Positions 1 to 8,051 of a DNA stretch of 64,000 nucleotides are shown piece by piece. Every line of letters begins with the position of its first letter. The stretch's first letter is position 1. The notes beneath the pieces were generated by a model. The model did no database searches. It was given only the letters and a program-made list of their open reading frames with translations, and had not been told where the DNA came from. The DNA comes from Saccharopolyspora indica (GTDB taxonomy: Bacteria > Actinomycetota > Actinomycetes > Mycobacteriales > Pseudonocardiaceae), in NCBI RefSeq assembly GCF_027853965.1, contig NZ_JAQGLB010000007.1, positions 186,001-250,000 of the forward strand, given 5' to 3'. A program made the position numbers and the translations under genes.

Positions 1-2
1 GG

Positions 3-206
3 CGCGAAAGCAGCGCATCCGGTGGGCGGGGAATTCACCACAGGCAGGACGACCACGTCTTCGTGATCGGGTCGGGGAAGATCATCGGCGGGGCCTTGCA
101 GGGCCACGAGATCCGTCGTGTGGTCTCGATGTCCCACCGCAGCTGCGCTACCGGCCCGGTCAGCGAGTCCCAAGGCGAGGTGGTCCTGAGGCTGCAACCG
201 CGCTGA
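3..206 (+). CDS. C-terminal fragment of an unidentified protein (5' end outside window)
   Basis: An open frame runs from the window edge to a TGA at 204-206. The 67 codons end in a segment containing VFVIGSGKIIGGAL and finishing LQPR. I recognise no family. It could be the tail of a gene starting to the left, or chance in a GC-rich sequence. After its stop, 207-386 shows no gene or clear regulatory signal. Confidence 0.3.
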   Translation, partial: RESSASGGRGIHHRQDDHVFVIGSGKIIGGALQGHEIRRVVSMSHRSCATGPVSESQGEVVLRLQPR

Positions 207-386
207 TAGCGACCAAGGACGCTTCCGCCACACCGCCTCTGACCTGCGGGTACGCGAGTCAGGGGCGATCTTGTCGGTGCTGGGCCGAGCGAGCGCGGCG
301 CCTCCAGTGCACTCGCCTGGTGACATGGCGACGTCAGTCGGCGCTCGCAGCCCCCATGTGAGCAGAAAGGCTGGCAGACTCGACGA

Positions 387-866
387 ATGGACTGGCTCAC
401 ACCGACCCTCACATTGGTCGGGACCCTCGCAGTGGCCTCCGCGGGAGTATATCAATTCCGGAAAACCGTACGGCGCAAGGCGGATTCTCAGTACGCGTCG
501 CTGAAAGCTCAAGCGCTGACAGAACTTCTGGACAAGCTCCACAGCCTGGAACTCCAGTCACGAGAGCGCAAGATCACCTTGGATCAGCTGGACGAAGAAC
601 TCGTTCAACTCAACAAGAAATCCATTACAGAATACAGGTTCAGCCTTGACGCCCAAGAGCAGCAGTGGGCCCGCGACTACATCGAAGGGCTGACAGCAGT
701 GCACGGGGAGCTGCAAAGCACGGCGACCGAGACCTACGAATGGTGGGAAACCACGATGGCACACTCGATTCCCCCGGAAATTCTGGAAGGCTTCACCAAG
801 CTGCAGAAAGCTGACAACAACCTCAAGAAGCGGCTGAAGCAAGCCATGCGCAGTGCAGCCGGATGA
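387..866 (+). CDS. Small membrane-anchored coiled-coil protein, function unknown
   Basis: This 159-residue protein has one N-terminal hydrophobic segment (about residues 4-22), then a basic patch (FRKTVRRK) and a long charged helical region rich in Leu, Gln, Glu and Lys (about 33-85 and 130-155), consistent with a cytoplasmic coiled coil anchored in the membrane. I do not recognise a named family. Its codon usage is clearly more A/T-rich than the genes that follow (aagatcacc, gaactcgttcaactcaac, tctacagaatac-like stretches), which suggests recent acquisition. It stands alone, followed by a convergent secreted-protein gene. ATG 387 has no strong ribosome binding site; a CAGACT hexamer lies six bases upstream. 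Coding status is fairly safe; function is not. Confidence 0.72.
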   Translation: MDWLTPTLTLVGTLAVASAGVYQFRKTVRRKADSQYASLKAQALTELLDKLHSLELQSRERKITLDQLDEELVQLNKKSITEYRFSLDAQEQQWARDYIEGLTAVHGELQSTATETYEWWETTMAHSIPPEILEGFTKLQKADNNLKKRLKQAMRSAAG

Positions 867-923
867 TGTACCTCCGGTGATCAATACGGCCTCAGGCGCC
901 GTCTGCTGAAAGAGCCTCCGCGC

Positions 924-1577
924 TCACAGGCACGGTGGGCGGTAGGTGTCGACTTCCAGGCCTTGGAAGTCGAGGGTGTTCGGGGTTTTGCCGACGAAGA
1001 CCAGGCCTCGGGCCTCGGTCAGGGCCGACTCGAAGGAGTAGGACGGTTCGCCCAGTTCCGGTAGCCAGGTCCAGCTTTCGGGGGCGAAGCTGAAGAACCT
1101 CCGTTCGAGGTTTCCACCGGTTGACGGCAGCGGGGTGAGCCACTTGTCGCCGCCGCTCCAGTGGGAGGCCGGGCGCAGCTGGACGTAGAGGTCCTCGGTC
1201 GCGCTGTAGGTCAGCCAGAAGCCGGACGATCCGGAGAGGTCGACCTGGGCTTCAAACTGATTGCCCAGCCACACGACGATCACGTGCCACTCGTCTTTCA
1301 GGAACTCGACCTTGGCCGCGTATCCGTCGCCCTCCGGCACGAGCAGGCTGCCGGACGCGGGCACGGTGGTGCCTTCGCCGGACGCGAGCCAGTGCTGGTA
1401 CTGGTCGATCGACGGGGTCTCGCACTCGCTGCTCATCGCGGCAGGCCGACTGCTGCCGGAGGTGTCGTCCGCCTGAGCGACCGAGCTGGCGGGGAGCAGC
1501 GCCAGTGCGCAGAGGGATGCCGCGAATGCCCTGGCGAGCCGGACCGTCCCGCGATCGTTCACCGAAACTCTGCGCAT
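924..1577 (-). CDS. Secreted protein of unknown function
   Basis: The 217-residue product has a basic N-terminus, a hydrophobic stretch (about residues 14-34) and an Ala-X-Ala-type cleavage region (SSVAQADD), so it is probably exported by Sec. The mature part is rich in Trp, Tyr, Gly and Ser with alternating beta-strand-like segments (WHVIVVWLG, FWLTYSATEDLYVQL), suggesting a small beta-sandwich, perhaps carbohydrate- or wall-binding. No catalytic motif stands out and no family is recognised. The ATG at 1577 lacks a ribosome binding site but has TAATTT seven bases upstream, which supports this start as leaderless. It is a monocistronic minus-strand gene. Confidence 0.75.
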   Translation of the reverse strand: MRRVSVNDRGTVRLARAFAASLCALALLPASSVAQADDTSGSSRPAAMSSECETPSIDQYQHWLASGEGTTVPASGSLLVPEGDGYAAKVEFLKDEWHVIVVWLGNQFEAQVDLSGSSGFWLTYSATEDLYVQLRPASHWSGGDKWLTPLPSTGGNLERRFFSFAPESWTWLPELGEPSYSFESALTEARGLVFVGKTPNTLDFQGLEVDTYRPPCL

Positions 1578-1584
1578 TCTCGGG

Positions 1585-1590
1585 AAATTA
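1585..1590 (-). promoter_or_regulatory. -10-like TAATTT of a leaderless transcript
   Basis: On the minus strand TAATTT lies 7 nt before the ATG at 1577. The gene has no Shine-Dalgarno sequence, so transcription probably starts at the start codon. No -35 match is visible. Confidence 0.5.
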
Positions 1591-1683
1591 GCAGATCAGC
1601 AGGCGCAGAAGTGGTCTTGGCGATTTACCATCCGTTGCCGGTTTGCGGGCCGTGAACGCACTCAACGCGGCGGTGGTTGCTGC

Positions 1684-2382
1684 TCACAGCCCTGCTTCGA
1701 GCTCGGCGGCGCGGCGGAGGTCGTCGGCCAGTTCCGGGCCGTTCGCCCCGGCTTTCCTGGTGCGGGTCAGCAGTTCTCGGGCCAGTTCCGGGTCGTCTTG
1801 GCGGATCGCCACGTCGGCGCGCAGGACCAGCAGCTTCACGAGCTGGGCCGCGGTCGGTTCCTCGTCGGTGCGGTGCAGAGCGCGGTCCAGGACCTTCACC
1901 GCCAGTTCCAGGTCTTGCTTGGAATCGGCGAACAGCGAACCCATGTGGATCGCGCGGTCGAAGGTGCCCTTCGGCAGCGGCCGGTGCCGAAGGTCCTCGC
2001 TGATCGGCTGGGCGATCTGGATGGTGTTGCCGCCGGGATCGATCATCAGGAACTGCCGCACGCCGTAGCTCATGTTCTTCAACGCCCCCACCCGCGGGAC
2101 GCCATCGACGGGGACCGACCCGAAGGAGTCCTGCAGGCCTTCGGTGAAGGCCGCGTACAGGTAGTCGACGTCATCGGTTTCGACCAGGCAGCCGTGCGCG
2201 GAGGTCTCCGGGTCGAACTTCTTGTCCCCGTAGAAGTTCAGCTCGATGCCCCCGCGCTTCACGCTCAGGAACTGGTACGGCGCCGTCTGCCGGAACGTGA
2301 TCTCGAAGCCCAGTGCGGTGTAGAAGTCGGCAACCGGCTCGATCGAGCGGGCCATCAGTCCGGGGATCGTCTTCTCGGTCAT
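1684..2382 (-). CDS. VOC-superfamily (glyoxalase/bleomycin resistance-like) protein with helical C-terminal region
   Basis: The first ~120 residues are a vicinal-oxygen-chelate domain: IPGLMARSIEPVADFYTALGF, then ELNFYGDKKFD, and near the end RQFLMIDPGGNTIQIAQP, the usual strand carrying the last metal or ligand position. The remaining ~100 residues (from about 130) are a helical, TPR-like region (KQDLELAVKVLDRALH, ADVAIRQDDPELARELLTR). The likely start is the ATG at 2382; an open frame extends to 2499, but TACCGT sits seven bases before 2382 and the VOC fold begins there. Substrate unknown. Such proteins act as small-molecule resistance or ring-cleavage enzymes. The fused helical tail is less common. 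Confidence 0.8.
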   Translation of the reverse strand: MTEKTIPGLMARSIEPVADFYTALGFEITFRQTAPYQFLSVKRGGIELNFYGDKKFDPETSAHGCLVETDDVDYLYAAFTEGLQDSFGSVPVDGVPRVGALKNMSYGVRQFLMIDPGGNTIQIAQPISEDLRHRPLPKGTFDRAIHMGSLFADSKQDLELAVKVLDRALHRTDEEPTAAQLVKLLVLRADVAIRQDDPELARELLTRTRKAGANGPELADDLRRAAELEAGL

Positions 2383-2389
2383 GCCCTCG

Positions 2390-2395
2390 ACGGTA
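2390..2395 (-). promoter_or_regulatory. -10-like TACCGT of a leaderless transcript
   Basis: TACCGT lies 7 nt upstream of the ATG at 2382 on the minus strand, fitting the TAnnnT-N6-8-start pattern seen repeatedly in this window. Confidence 0.45.
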
Positions 2396-2558
2396 GGGAT
2401 CGGCTTCGCCGCGCGCACATGACAGTGAAAACACCGATCTTTCCTGGGCATCCGCTGTTCAGTGCTATCTGCGGCCGCGCTGAGCGGGCGTTGCTCCATC
2501 GGAGTGGTGCGGTGGCGGCTCGGGGCCCGGAACCGCGCGGTGCGGGCATGATCGGCCC

Positions 2559-4607
2559 GTGGTGGGTCGGGTGTTCGTCAGCTATTCGCGCCGCGACTTC
2601 CACTTCGCCGAAGCCGCGGTGGCCGCGCTGCGGGCGGGTGGTCTGGATCCCTGGCTGGACGCGCACCGGCTCGTGCCGGGAGAGGACTGGGCAGCGGCGC
2701 TGGACGAGGCCCTCGCGGACGCCGACGCGCTGCTGCTGCTGGCTTCTCCGGCCGCGCTGGCCTCCGAGCACGTCCGGCGCGAGTGGGCCTCGGCGGTGGA
2801 GCGCGGTATCCCGATCCACATCGGTCTCGTGGCCGCTGTCGAGCTGCCCGGGGAGCTGGCCGACCGGCCGGTGCACGATCTGCGCACCCGGTTCCGGGCG
2901 CGGTCCGCGGCCCTCGCCGCGGCGATCGCCGGGAACCGCGCGGTGCCCGCCCGCGGGGCACGCGGCCTGCCGGTGCCCGCGCCCGTGGCCGCAGTGGTGG
3001 CATTGGCGCTGATCGCCGCGACCGCGACCGGCTGGGCGACTGCGATCCTGGTGGGGCTCGACCTGGCCGCGGCGCACTTCAGCCGGGACCTGGTCGACAC
3101 CTCCTGGGTCTGGGAGGTCTCCGCCTGGGACGCGATGCTCGGGGCGCGCTGGCGGGGGACGGCGTACATCATGCTGGGGCTGACCGCCTTCGCCGCTCCG
3201 CTGGTCCCCATGCTGCTGGCCCCCGCGGTCGGGCTGCTGCGCCGTCGCACCGGCCCGCTCGCCCTGCTGGCGGGTGCCGCCGCGACTGCCTCCGTGGGGA
3301 CGATGCTCTGCCTCGTGGTCGGCCTGGCCGTGGGCGGCCCGGGCCCGCTGGACGACACCTACTTCATCAACCGGGTCTTCCCGCCCCCGCCCGAGTTGGT
3401 CGCCGACGTGGCCGCGATGCGGGTGCTGCTGGTCGTCGCGGTCTCGTGCGCGCTGGCCCAGGCGCTGATCGTCCTGCTCTCCCGATCGGTGCACCTGTGG
3501 ACGCCGACCGGTTCGGGCCTCGACGTCCACCGCAGGGCCGTCGCCGGGGTCCGGCCGCTGTTCGTGCCGCCGTCCTTCGGGACTCGGAGCCGGCGAGCCG
3601 GGCTCTACGACGACGACTTCGCAGCGTTGTGGGAGAACTACGCGGCACGGCTGGCCGAGCTGTCCGGGCCGGGCGCCCTGGTCGTGGAGGTGGAGTGCCT
3701 CGCGCCCCAGGACGAACCGGTCGCCGGGCTGATCCGGGCCGCCTGCCGGGATGCGGGCATGACCGGGGACCGCGGTTCGCGGTGGACCTTGGTGCTGGTC
3801 AGCTCGCACGTGTCGTGGCCCGGCGTGGTGCGCGCGGTCGACGCCTCGGCGCCGCGCGCGATCTGCGTCCTGGTGGACAGCGTGCAGTTGCCGCCGGACG
3901 GCGAGGTGCTGCGCCGCCACCAGTGGGTCGACTTCCGCGACCAGCGGCCGGAGCACCTGTTCCACCTGCTGGCCGCCCTGCGCGGTGGGGCGCCCGTCGA
4001 GTCGGCCCCGGCACCGGCACCGGTGGTCACGACCCGGTTCCGCGCCCCGTTCAAGGTGCGCCTCGCCGTCGAGTCGTGCCGCCACGTCGCAGCCGTGTTC
4101 CCCGGCTTCGCCCTGGTGGCACTGCTGTTCCGGCCGCTCGATCCGCGCAGCGCGGTGCTCGTGGTCATCACCGCACCGCTGGTGATGGGCATGGTGCTGC
4201 TCGCCCGCCGGATGGCCACGCGGCGGATCACGCTCGCTCGGTTCCGGTGGAGCCTCGCCGCGCTCTGCGCGGGAACCGCGCTGTGGTACGGCGCGGAGAT
4301 GACCACGCTGCGGGAGTACCGGGAACACCGGGAGCGGTTGGGAACGCAGCCCACCGAATCGGAGGGTCTGGAGGCCCTCACGAGCCTGGTCCCGCTGGAG
4401 GTCGTGTTCGCCTCCCCGGCCGGAGCCGTCGTGCTCTGCGCGCTCCTGTGGCCCTTCTTGCTTCGGGGCTGGCTGCCGGGCTCGATCACCGGTGCGCAGA
4501 TGCGAGCAGCCGGCCCGGAGGTCCGCGCCGGGTTCATCCCGCTGATGGTGGCGCCCGGAATCCTCCTCGCGCTCACCGTCCAGTACTACGCGACATACCC
4601 CTCTTAG
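2559..4607 (+). CDS. Large membrane protein with N-terminal TIR domain
   Basis: The 682-residue product opens with a TIR domain (about residues 4-100): VFVSYSRRDFHFAEAA, LVPGEDWAAALDEAL, ADALLLLASPAAL and SEHVRREWASAVERG. Glu75 in the last motif is at the position of the catalytic glutamate of NAD-cleaving TIR domains. Four or so hydrophobic segments follow (about 135-165, 195-225, 232-260, 285-312). A second soluble domain (about 335-475) contains RWTLVLVSSHVSWPGVVRAV and resembles a degenerate TIR fold. About five further membrane segments run to the C-terminus. GTG 2559 is the first start before the TIR strand. The last codons overlap the convergent hydrolase gene by 4 bp. It may be an NADase-type effector or a membrane signalling protein; no partner gene is adjacent. 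Confidence 0.85.
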   Translation: MVGRVFVSYSRRDFHFAEAAVAALRAGGLDPWLDAHRLVPGEDWAAALDEALADADALLLLASPAALASEHVRREWASAVERGIPIHIGLVAAVELPGELADRPVHDLRTRFRARSAALAAAIAGNRAVPARGARGLPVPAPVAAVVALALIAATATGWATAILVGLDLAAAHFSRDLVDTSWVWEVSAWDAMLGARWRGTAYIMLGLTAFAAPLVPMLLAPAVGLLRRRTGPLALLAGAAATASVGTMLCLVVGLAVGGPGPLDDTYFINRVFPPPPELVADVAAMRVLLVVAVSCALAQALIVLLSRSVHLWTPTGSGLDVHRRAVAGVRPLFVPPSFGTRSRRAGLYDDDFAALWENYAARLAELSGPGALVVEVECLAPQDEPVAGLIRAACRDAGMTGDRGSRWTLVLVSSHVSWPGVVRAVDASAPRAICVLVDSVQLPPDGEVLRRHQWVDFRDQRPEHLFHLLAALRGGAPVESAPAPAPVVTTRFRAPFKVRLAVESCRHVAAVFPGFALVALLFRPLDPRSAVLVVITAPLVMGMVLLARRMATRRITLARFRWSLAALCAGTALWYGAEMTTLREYREHRERLGTQPTESEGLEALTSLVPLEVVFASPAGAVVLCALLWPFLLRGWLPGSITGAQMRAAGPEVRAGFIPLMVAPGILLALTVQYYATYPS

Positions 4608-5395
4608 GCACCTTCGGTGAGGAAGGTCAGGACCGCTTCCAGGAACTCCGGCTGGGCTTCGACGTTGGCCATGTGGACCGTGGGGAGGACGGTGAGCTCC
4701 GCGCCGGGGACCGTGGCCGCGAGTTCCTTTCCGTGGGCGGCCGAGGTGACCGTGTCGTGCTCGCCCGCGATGACCAGGGTCGGGTTCGGGATGAGCGTCG
4801 CCGTGCGGCGCAGGTCGTAGTCGCGGACCGCGGCCCAGCTGCCCGCAACTCCCTCGCGCTTGGTGGCGAGCAGGGTGCGGCGGAAGGGTTCGACGACCTC
4901 GTCCTGCAGCAGGTGGGCCGGGAACCAGTTGGTCAGGAACGTCTCCGCCGTGGCCCGCATGTCGGGGGCCGCGAGCAGGTCGGCGATCGGCTGGTCCCAC
5001 TGGTTCGCCGGGCCGAGGTTCGCCGCGGTGTTGGAGAGCACCAGGCGGTCGACGCGCTCCGGGACGTGGATTCCCAGCCACTGCGCGACGATTCCGCCCA
5101 GGGACAGGCCCAGCACGTGCACCCGATGCAGGCCGAGGGCGTCCAGCAGCTCCACCACGTCGCGGCCCAGCCGGTCCAGGGAGTAGGGGCCGCTCGGGAC
5201 GTCGGAGGCGCCGTGGCCGCGGGCGTCGTAGCGCAGCACGCGGAAGTGCTCGGTCAGGGCGGGCACCTGGCCGTCCCACATGTGCAGGTCGGTGCCGATG
5301 GAGTTCGAGAGCAGCAGCACCGGCTTGTCCTGGTCGCCGTCGAAGCGGTAGGCGATGCGGACGCCGTCGCCGGTGGCGATGGTCCGGGATTCCAT
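4604..5395 (-). CDS. Alpha/beta hydrolase of the 3-oxoadipate enol-lactonase (PcaD) type
   Basis: The 263 residues have the size and motifs of PcaD-like hydrolases: the oxyanion/HG-like region VLLLSNSIGTDLHMWDGQ, YDARGHGASDVP, the nucleophile elbow GLSLGG (Ser in the centre), an acid near PTLVIAGEHDTVT and a late histidine in PTVHMANVE. PcaD hydrolyses the enol-lactone of the beta-ketoadipate pathway, but no other pca gene is adjacent, so the substrate is uncertain. The ATG at 5395 follows AGGAGCTGAC, a good ribosome binding site. It is divergent from the LysR-type regulator at 5497, which is the obvious candidate to control it. Confidence 0.85.
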   Translation of the reverse strand: MESRTIATGDGVRIAYRFDGDQDKPVLLLSNSIGTDLHMWDGQVPALTEHFRVLRYDARGHGASDVPSGPYSLDRLGRDVVELLDALGLHRVHVLGLSLGGIVAQWLGIHVPERVDRLVLSNTAANLGPANQWDQPIADLLAAPDMRATAETFLTNWFPAHLLQDEVVEPFRRTLLATKREGVAGSWAAVRDYDLRRTATLIPNPTLVIAGEHDTVTSAAHGKELAATVPGAELTVLPTVHMANVEAQPEFLEAVLTFLTEGA

Positions 5396-5458
5396 GTCAG
5401 CTCCTGTGGTTCTCGGCGGTGATGTGCTCAGCCTATGAACGCCTCCCGCCGATAGCCA

Positions 5459-5487
5459 TTACAAAGATCGGACGAACCCTGTAGGTT
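5459..5487 (+). promoter_or_regulatory. Promoter of the LysR-type gene: TTACAA-17-TAGGTT
   Basis: TTACAA (5459-5464) and TAGGTT (5482-5487) are separated by 17 bp and end nine bases before the ATG at 5497. This is the best -35/-10 pair seen in the window. It lies in the 101-bp divergent region shared with the hydrolase gene, where a LysR protein would bind. Confidence 0.5.
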
Positions 5488-5496
5488 TGCCGGACA

Positions 5497-6411
5497 ATGT
5501 TCACGTTCCACGAGTTGCAGTGCTTCAACGCCGTCGTGCTCGACGGCGGGTTCCAGGCCGCCGCCGAGCGGCTGCACCGCTCGCACCCGTCGGTGTTCGC
5601 AGCCGTCGCCAAGCTGGAGCGCCAGCTGGGCCTGGAGCTGCTGGACCGCTCGGGCTACCGGGTCCAGCTCACCGAGGCGGGGCGCGCCTTCCACCGCAAG
5701 GTGCGCTTCCTGCTGAACGAGGCCGAGGAGCTCCAGACCTACGCCGCGCAGCTGGCGATGGGCGAAGAGGCCGAACTCCGCGTGGTTCTCGGCGATCTGT
5801 GCCCGCTGCCGCCGGTGCTGGAGCTGCTCAGCCGCTTCTTCGCGCAGCACCCGCAGACGCGGCTGCACCTGCAGTTCGAGACGATCACCGGCCCGTGGGA
5901 GCGGTTGCTGGAGGACGAGGCGGACCTCATCGTGCACCGCGTTCCCAGCAGCGACGTGCGGATGGAGTCGATCGGTCTCGGCCGCGTCGCGCTGGTGCCG
6001 GTGGTGGCACCCGGTTTCCTGCCCTTCCCGCCGGACACCGACATCACGCCGCAGCGGATGCAGACCTTCACCCAGTGCATCGTCCGGGATTCGGCGCGCA
6101 ACCCGTTCGAACAGGGGCACTTCCTGGTCGAGGGCGCGCCCCGGAGCTCGGTGCCGGACCACCTGATGAAGAAGGAGCTGGTCGTGCACGGCATGGCGTG
6201 GGGGCACCTGCCGCGGTTCATGATCGAGGAGGAGCTGCGCGACGGGCGCCTGCTGTCCATCGCCGGGCGGCACTTCCCCGGTGTCGTCGAGGAGCTCTCC
6301 GCGGCTCGCCGGCGCGACCGGCCGCACGGACCGGTCGCCGACCAGCTGTGGGACTTCCTGGCGGACAACGCGCCCGTCCTGCGCCCGGCGCTGGGCCGGG
6401 TGGCGCGATGA
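5497..6411 (+). CDS. LysR-family transcriptional regulator
   Basis: The 304-residue product has a typical N-terminal winged helix-turn-helix (residues 1-60: FHELQCFNAVVLDGGFQAAA, HPSVFAAVAKLERQLGLEL) followed by a linker helix and an effector domain (about 90-295) with LRVVLGDLCPLPPVLELLSR and a periplasmic-binding-protein-like layout. LysR proteins usually regulate a divergently transcribed neighbour in response to a small metabolite. Here that neighbour is the PcaD-like hydrolase 101 bp away. The ligand cannot be inferred. A plausible sigma-70-type promoter precedes it. Confidence 0.9.
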   Translation: MFTFHELQCFNAVVLDGGFQAAAERLHRSHPSVFAAVAKLERQLGLELLDRSGYRVQLTEAGRAFHRKVRFLLNEAEELQTYAAQLAMGEEAELRVVLGDLCPLPPVLELLSRFFAQHPQTRLHLQFETITGPWERLLEDEADLIVHRVPSSDVRMESIGLGRVALVPVVAPGFLPFPPDTDITPQRMQTFTQCIVRDSARNPFEQGHFLVEGAPRSSVPDHLMKKELVVHGMAWGHLPRFMIEEELRDGRLLSIAGRHFPGVVEELSAARRRDRPHGPVADQLWDFLADNAPVLRPALGRVAR

Positions 6412-6459
6412 AGAAGCCACCGGCGGGCTAGGCGTCGGGCCTGGTGGGGCGAGCGGGGT

Positions 6460-6465
6460 TAGCGT
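6460..6465 (+). promoter_or_regulatory. -10-like TAGCGT of a leaderless transcript
   Basis: TAGCGT is followed by six bases and then the ATG at 6472. No Shine-Dalgarno sequence is present. Confidence 0.45.
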
Positions 6466-6471
6466 GACTGC

Positions 6472-7305
6472 ATGACCTGCTCCCGGCTCGCTTCGGCGGT
6501 GGCGCTGGTGCTGGCGGCGACGGCGTGCGGCACGACCGCGCCGCCCGCTCCGGCACCCGCGCCCAGCCCGCCCGCGCCGAGCCCGGCGCCCGCGCCCGCG
6601 GAGCAGGTCGAGCAGGCGCCCGCTGGTTTCGTGCCGCTGCGGGACGTCGACCCCTCGATCATCGAGGAGATCCGCTACGCGACGCCGCACAACTTCACCG
6701 GCGATCCGGTGCCCGGCTACGACGAGCCGATGTGCGTCGTGACGCGGCCGCTCGCCGAGGCGCTCCGCACGGCGCAGCAACGGCTCGCGCCGCAGGGCTA
6801 CACGCTCAAGGTCTACGACTGCTACCGGCCGCGACGCGCCGACCAGCGCTTCGTCGCGTGGGCGAAGGACGTCGACGACCAGCGCATGAAGGCCGAGTTC
6901 TACCCGGGCCTGGACAAGTCGCGGCTGTTCGCCGACGGCTACATCGCCGAGCGGTCCGGGCACAGCCGCGGCAGCTCGGTCGACCTGACGCTGGTGCGGC
7001 TGCCCGCGCCCGCCCAGCGCCCGTACGTGCCCGGTGAGCCGCTGACCTCGTGCTCGGCCGAGCAGCGGTTCCCGGACAACAGCATCGACATGGCCACCGG
7101 CTACGATTGCTTCGACAGCCTGTCGCACACCGACGACCCGCGGGTGACCGGCGAGGCGAAGGTCAACCGGAACCTGCTGCGCGACGCGCTCACCTCGGTC
7201 GGCCTGAAGAACTACGCCAACGAGTGGTGGCACTATAACCTGCCCCGCGAACCGTTCCCGGACGAGTACTTCGACTTCCCGGTGAACAGCGCGGCCTTCC
7301 GCTAG
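6472..7305 (+). CDS. Lipoprotein D-alanyl-D-alanine dipeptidase (VanX-like, peptidase M15D)
   Basis: The 277-residue product starts with a lipoprotein signal ending LAATAC (Cys19 lipidated), then a Pro/Ala linker to about residue 48. The catalytic domain carries the M15D zinc signature SGHSRGSSVDL (His164, Asp171) and EWWHY (Glu251, His254), as in VanX, which cleaves D-Ala-D-Ala. A surface-anchored VanX-like enzyme more likely trims extracellular dipeptides or peptidoglycan fragments than confers glycopeptide resistance; no vanH or vanA ligase is nearby. The ATG at 6472 lacks a ribosome binding site but has a TAGCGT hexamer six bases upstream. Its stop overlaps the convergent DUF899 gene by 4 bp. 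Confidence 0.88.
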   Translation: MTCSRLASAVALVLAATACGTTAPPAPAPAPSPPAPSPAPAPAEQVEQAPAGFVPLRDVDPSIIEEIRYATPHNFTGDPVPGYDEPMCVVTRPLAEALRTAQQRLAPQGYTLKVYDCYRPRRADQRFVAWAKDVDDQRMKAEFYPGLDKSRLFADGYIAERSGHSRGSSVDLTLVRLPAPAQRPYVPGEPLTSCSAEQRFPDNSIDMATGYDCFDSLSHTDDPRVTGEAKVNRNLLRDALTSVGLKNYANEWWHYNLPREPFPDEYFDFPVNSAAFR

Positions 7306-7982
7306 TAGCCGAGCGTCGGGTACCAGTCGCCGCGGCCTCGGGGCGTCAGGTCGAGGATGTGCCAGACCGGGGCCAGCAGGTCTATGCCGCGCTCGTCGAT
7401 CTCCTCGGACATGCGCGGGTGCACCGAGTAGGCGTGGCGCACCGCGCCGTCGTCGTCGCGGGTGAACACCGACACCGTCGAGTCCTGGTTCCCCTCGTCG
7501 TCCTCGCTGGCCAAATCGCGCTTGAAGGTGCTCTTCGCCGCGCTGAGGAGGCGCAGCCCCGTCCAGCCCCGGTCGCGGGCGTGCTGGCGGAGCGCGGGCA
7601 GATCGGCGGCCGCGACGACCGCGAAGTCGACGTTCTGCCGCACGTGGTGGACGATTCCGCTGAACCCGTCGATCCACATCGTGCACATCGGGCACGGCTC
7701 GGTCTGCGCCTTGCCGTACATGAGGTGGTAGACGACGAGGTCTCGACCGGGCCCGGTGAACAGCTCGCTCAACCGCACCTCGCGCACCGGCTCATCACCG
7801 GCGCCGAGGTCGGCGGGGCCTTCCTCGAACGCGTAGTCCTCGACGACAGGCCCCAGCGGTAGCCGACGGCGCTGGTCGGCCACCCGTTCGCGGTGGCGCA
7901 TCAGCTCGATCTCGGCCTGGCGCAGCTCCTCCCGAGCGCGGACGTACTCGGCCGTCTCCCCGGCGAGATTGGTCTGGCGCAT
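7302..7982 (-). CDS. DUF899 thioredoxin-like family protein
   Basis: This 226-residue protein matches the DUF899 family: an N-terminal helical leader, RRLPLGPVVEDYAFEEG, then a thioredoxin-like core with LVVYHLMYGKAQTEPCPMC (the paired cysteines C-P-M-C), MWIDGFSG and VFTRDDDGAVRHAYS. Function is unproven; the fold suggests a redox or dithiol role in the cytoplasm. An open frame extends to 8051, but the ATG at 7982 has a strong GGAGGGGAGG sequence upstream and gives the usual family N-terminus, so I chose it. It follows the cupin gene on the same strand with a 69-bp gap and may be cotranscribed. Confidence 0.85.
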   Translation of the reverse strand: MRQTNLAGETAEYVRAREELRQAEIELMRHRERVADQRRRLPLGPVVEDYAFEEGPADLGAGDEPVREVRLSELFTGPGRDLVVYHLMYGKAQTEPCPMCTMWIDGFSGIVHHVRQNVDFAVVAAADLPALRQHARDRGWTGLRLLSAAKSTFKRDLASEDDEGNQDSTVSVFTRDDDGAVRHAYSVHPRMSEEIDERGIDLLAPVWHILDLTPRGRGDWYPTLGY

Positions 7983-8051
7983 CGCTGCCTCCCCTCCAAC
8001 GCAGCCGCTGCCTCGGTACCCATCGTCTGCTCGGCCGCCGGGGCCCGCCAA

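Noticed and set aside
2379..5279. 966-codon open frame on the minus strand
   Set aside because: It is a shadow of the TIR gene: Arg/Pro/Gly-rich low-complexity product, no domains, and the plus-strand frame has clear TIR and membrane features.
6472..7305. Vancomycin-resistance cassette
   Set aside because: A VanX-like lipoprotein is present, but no vanH, vanA or two-component genes accompany it.
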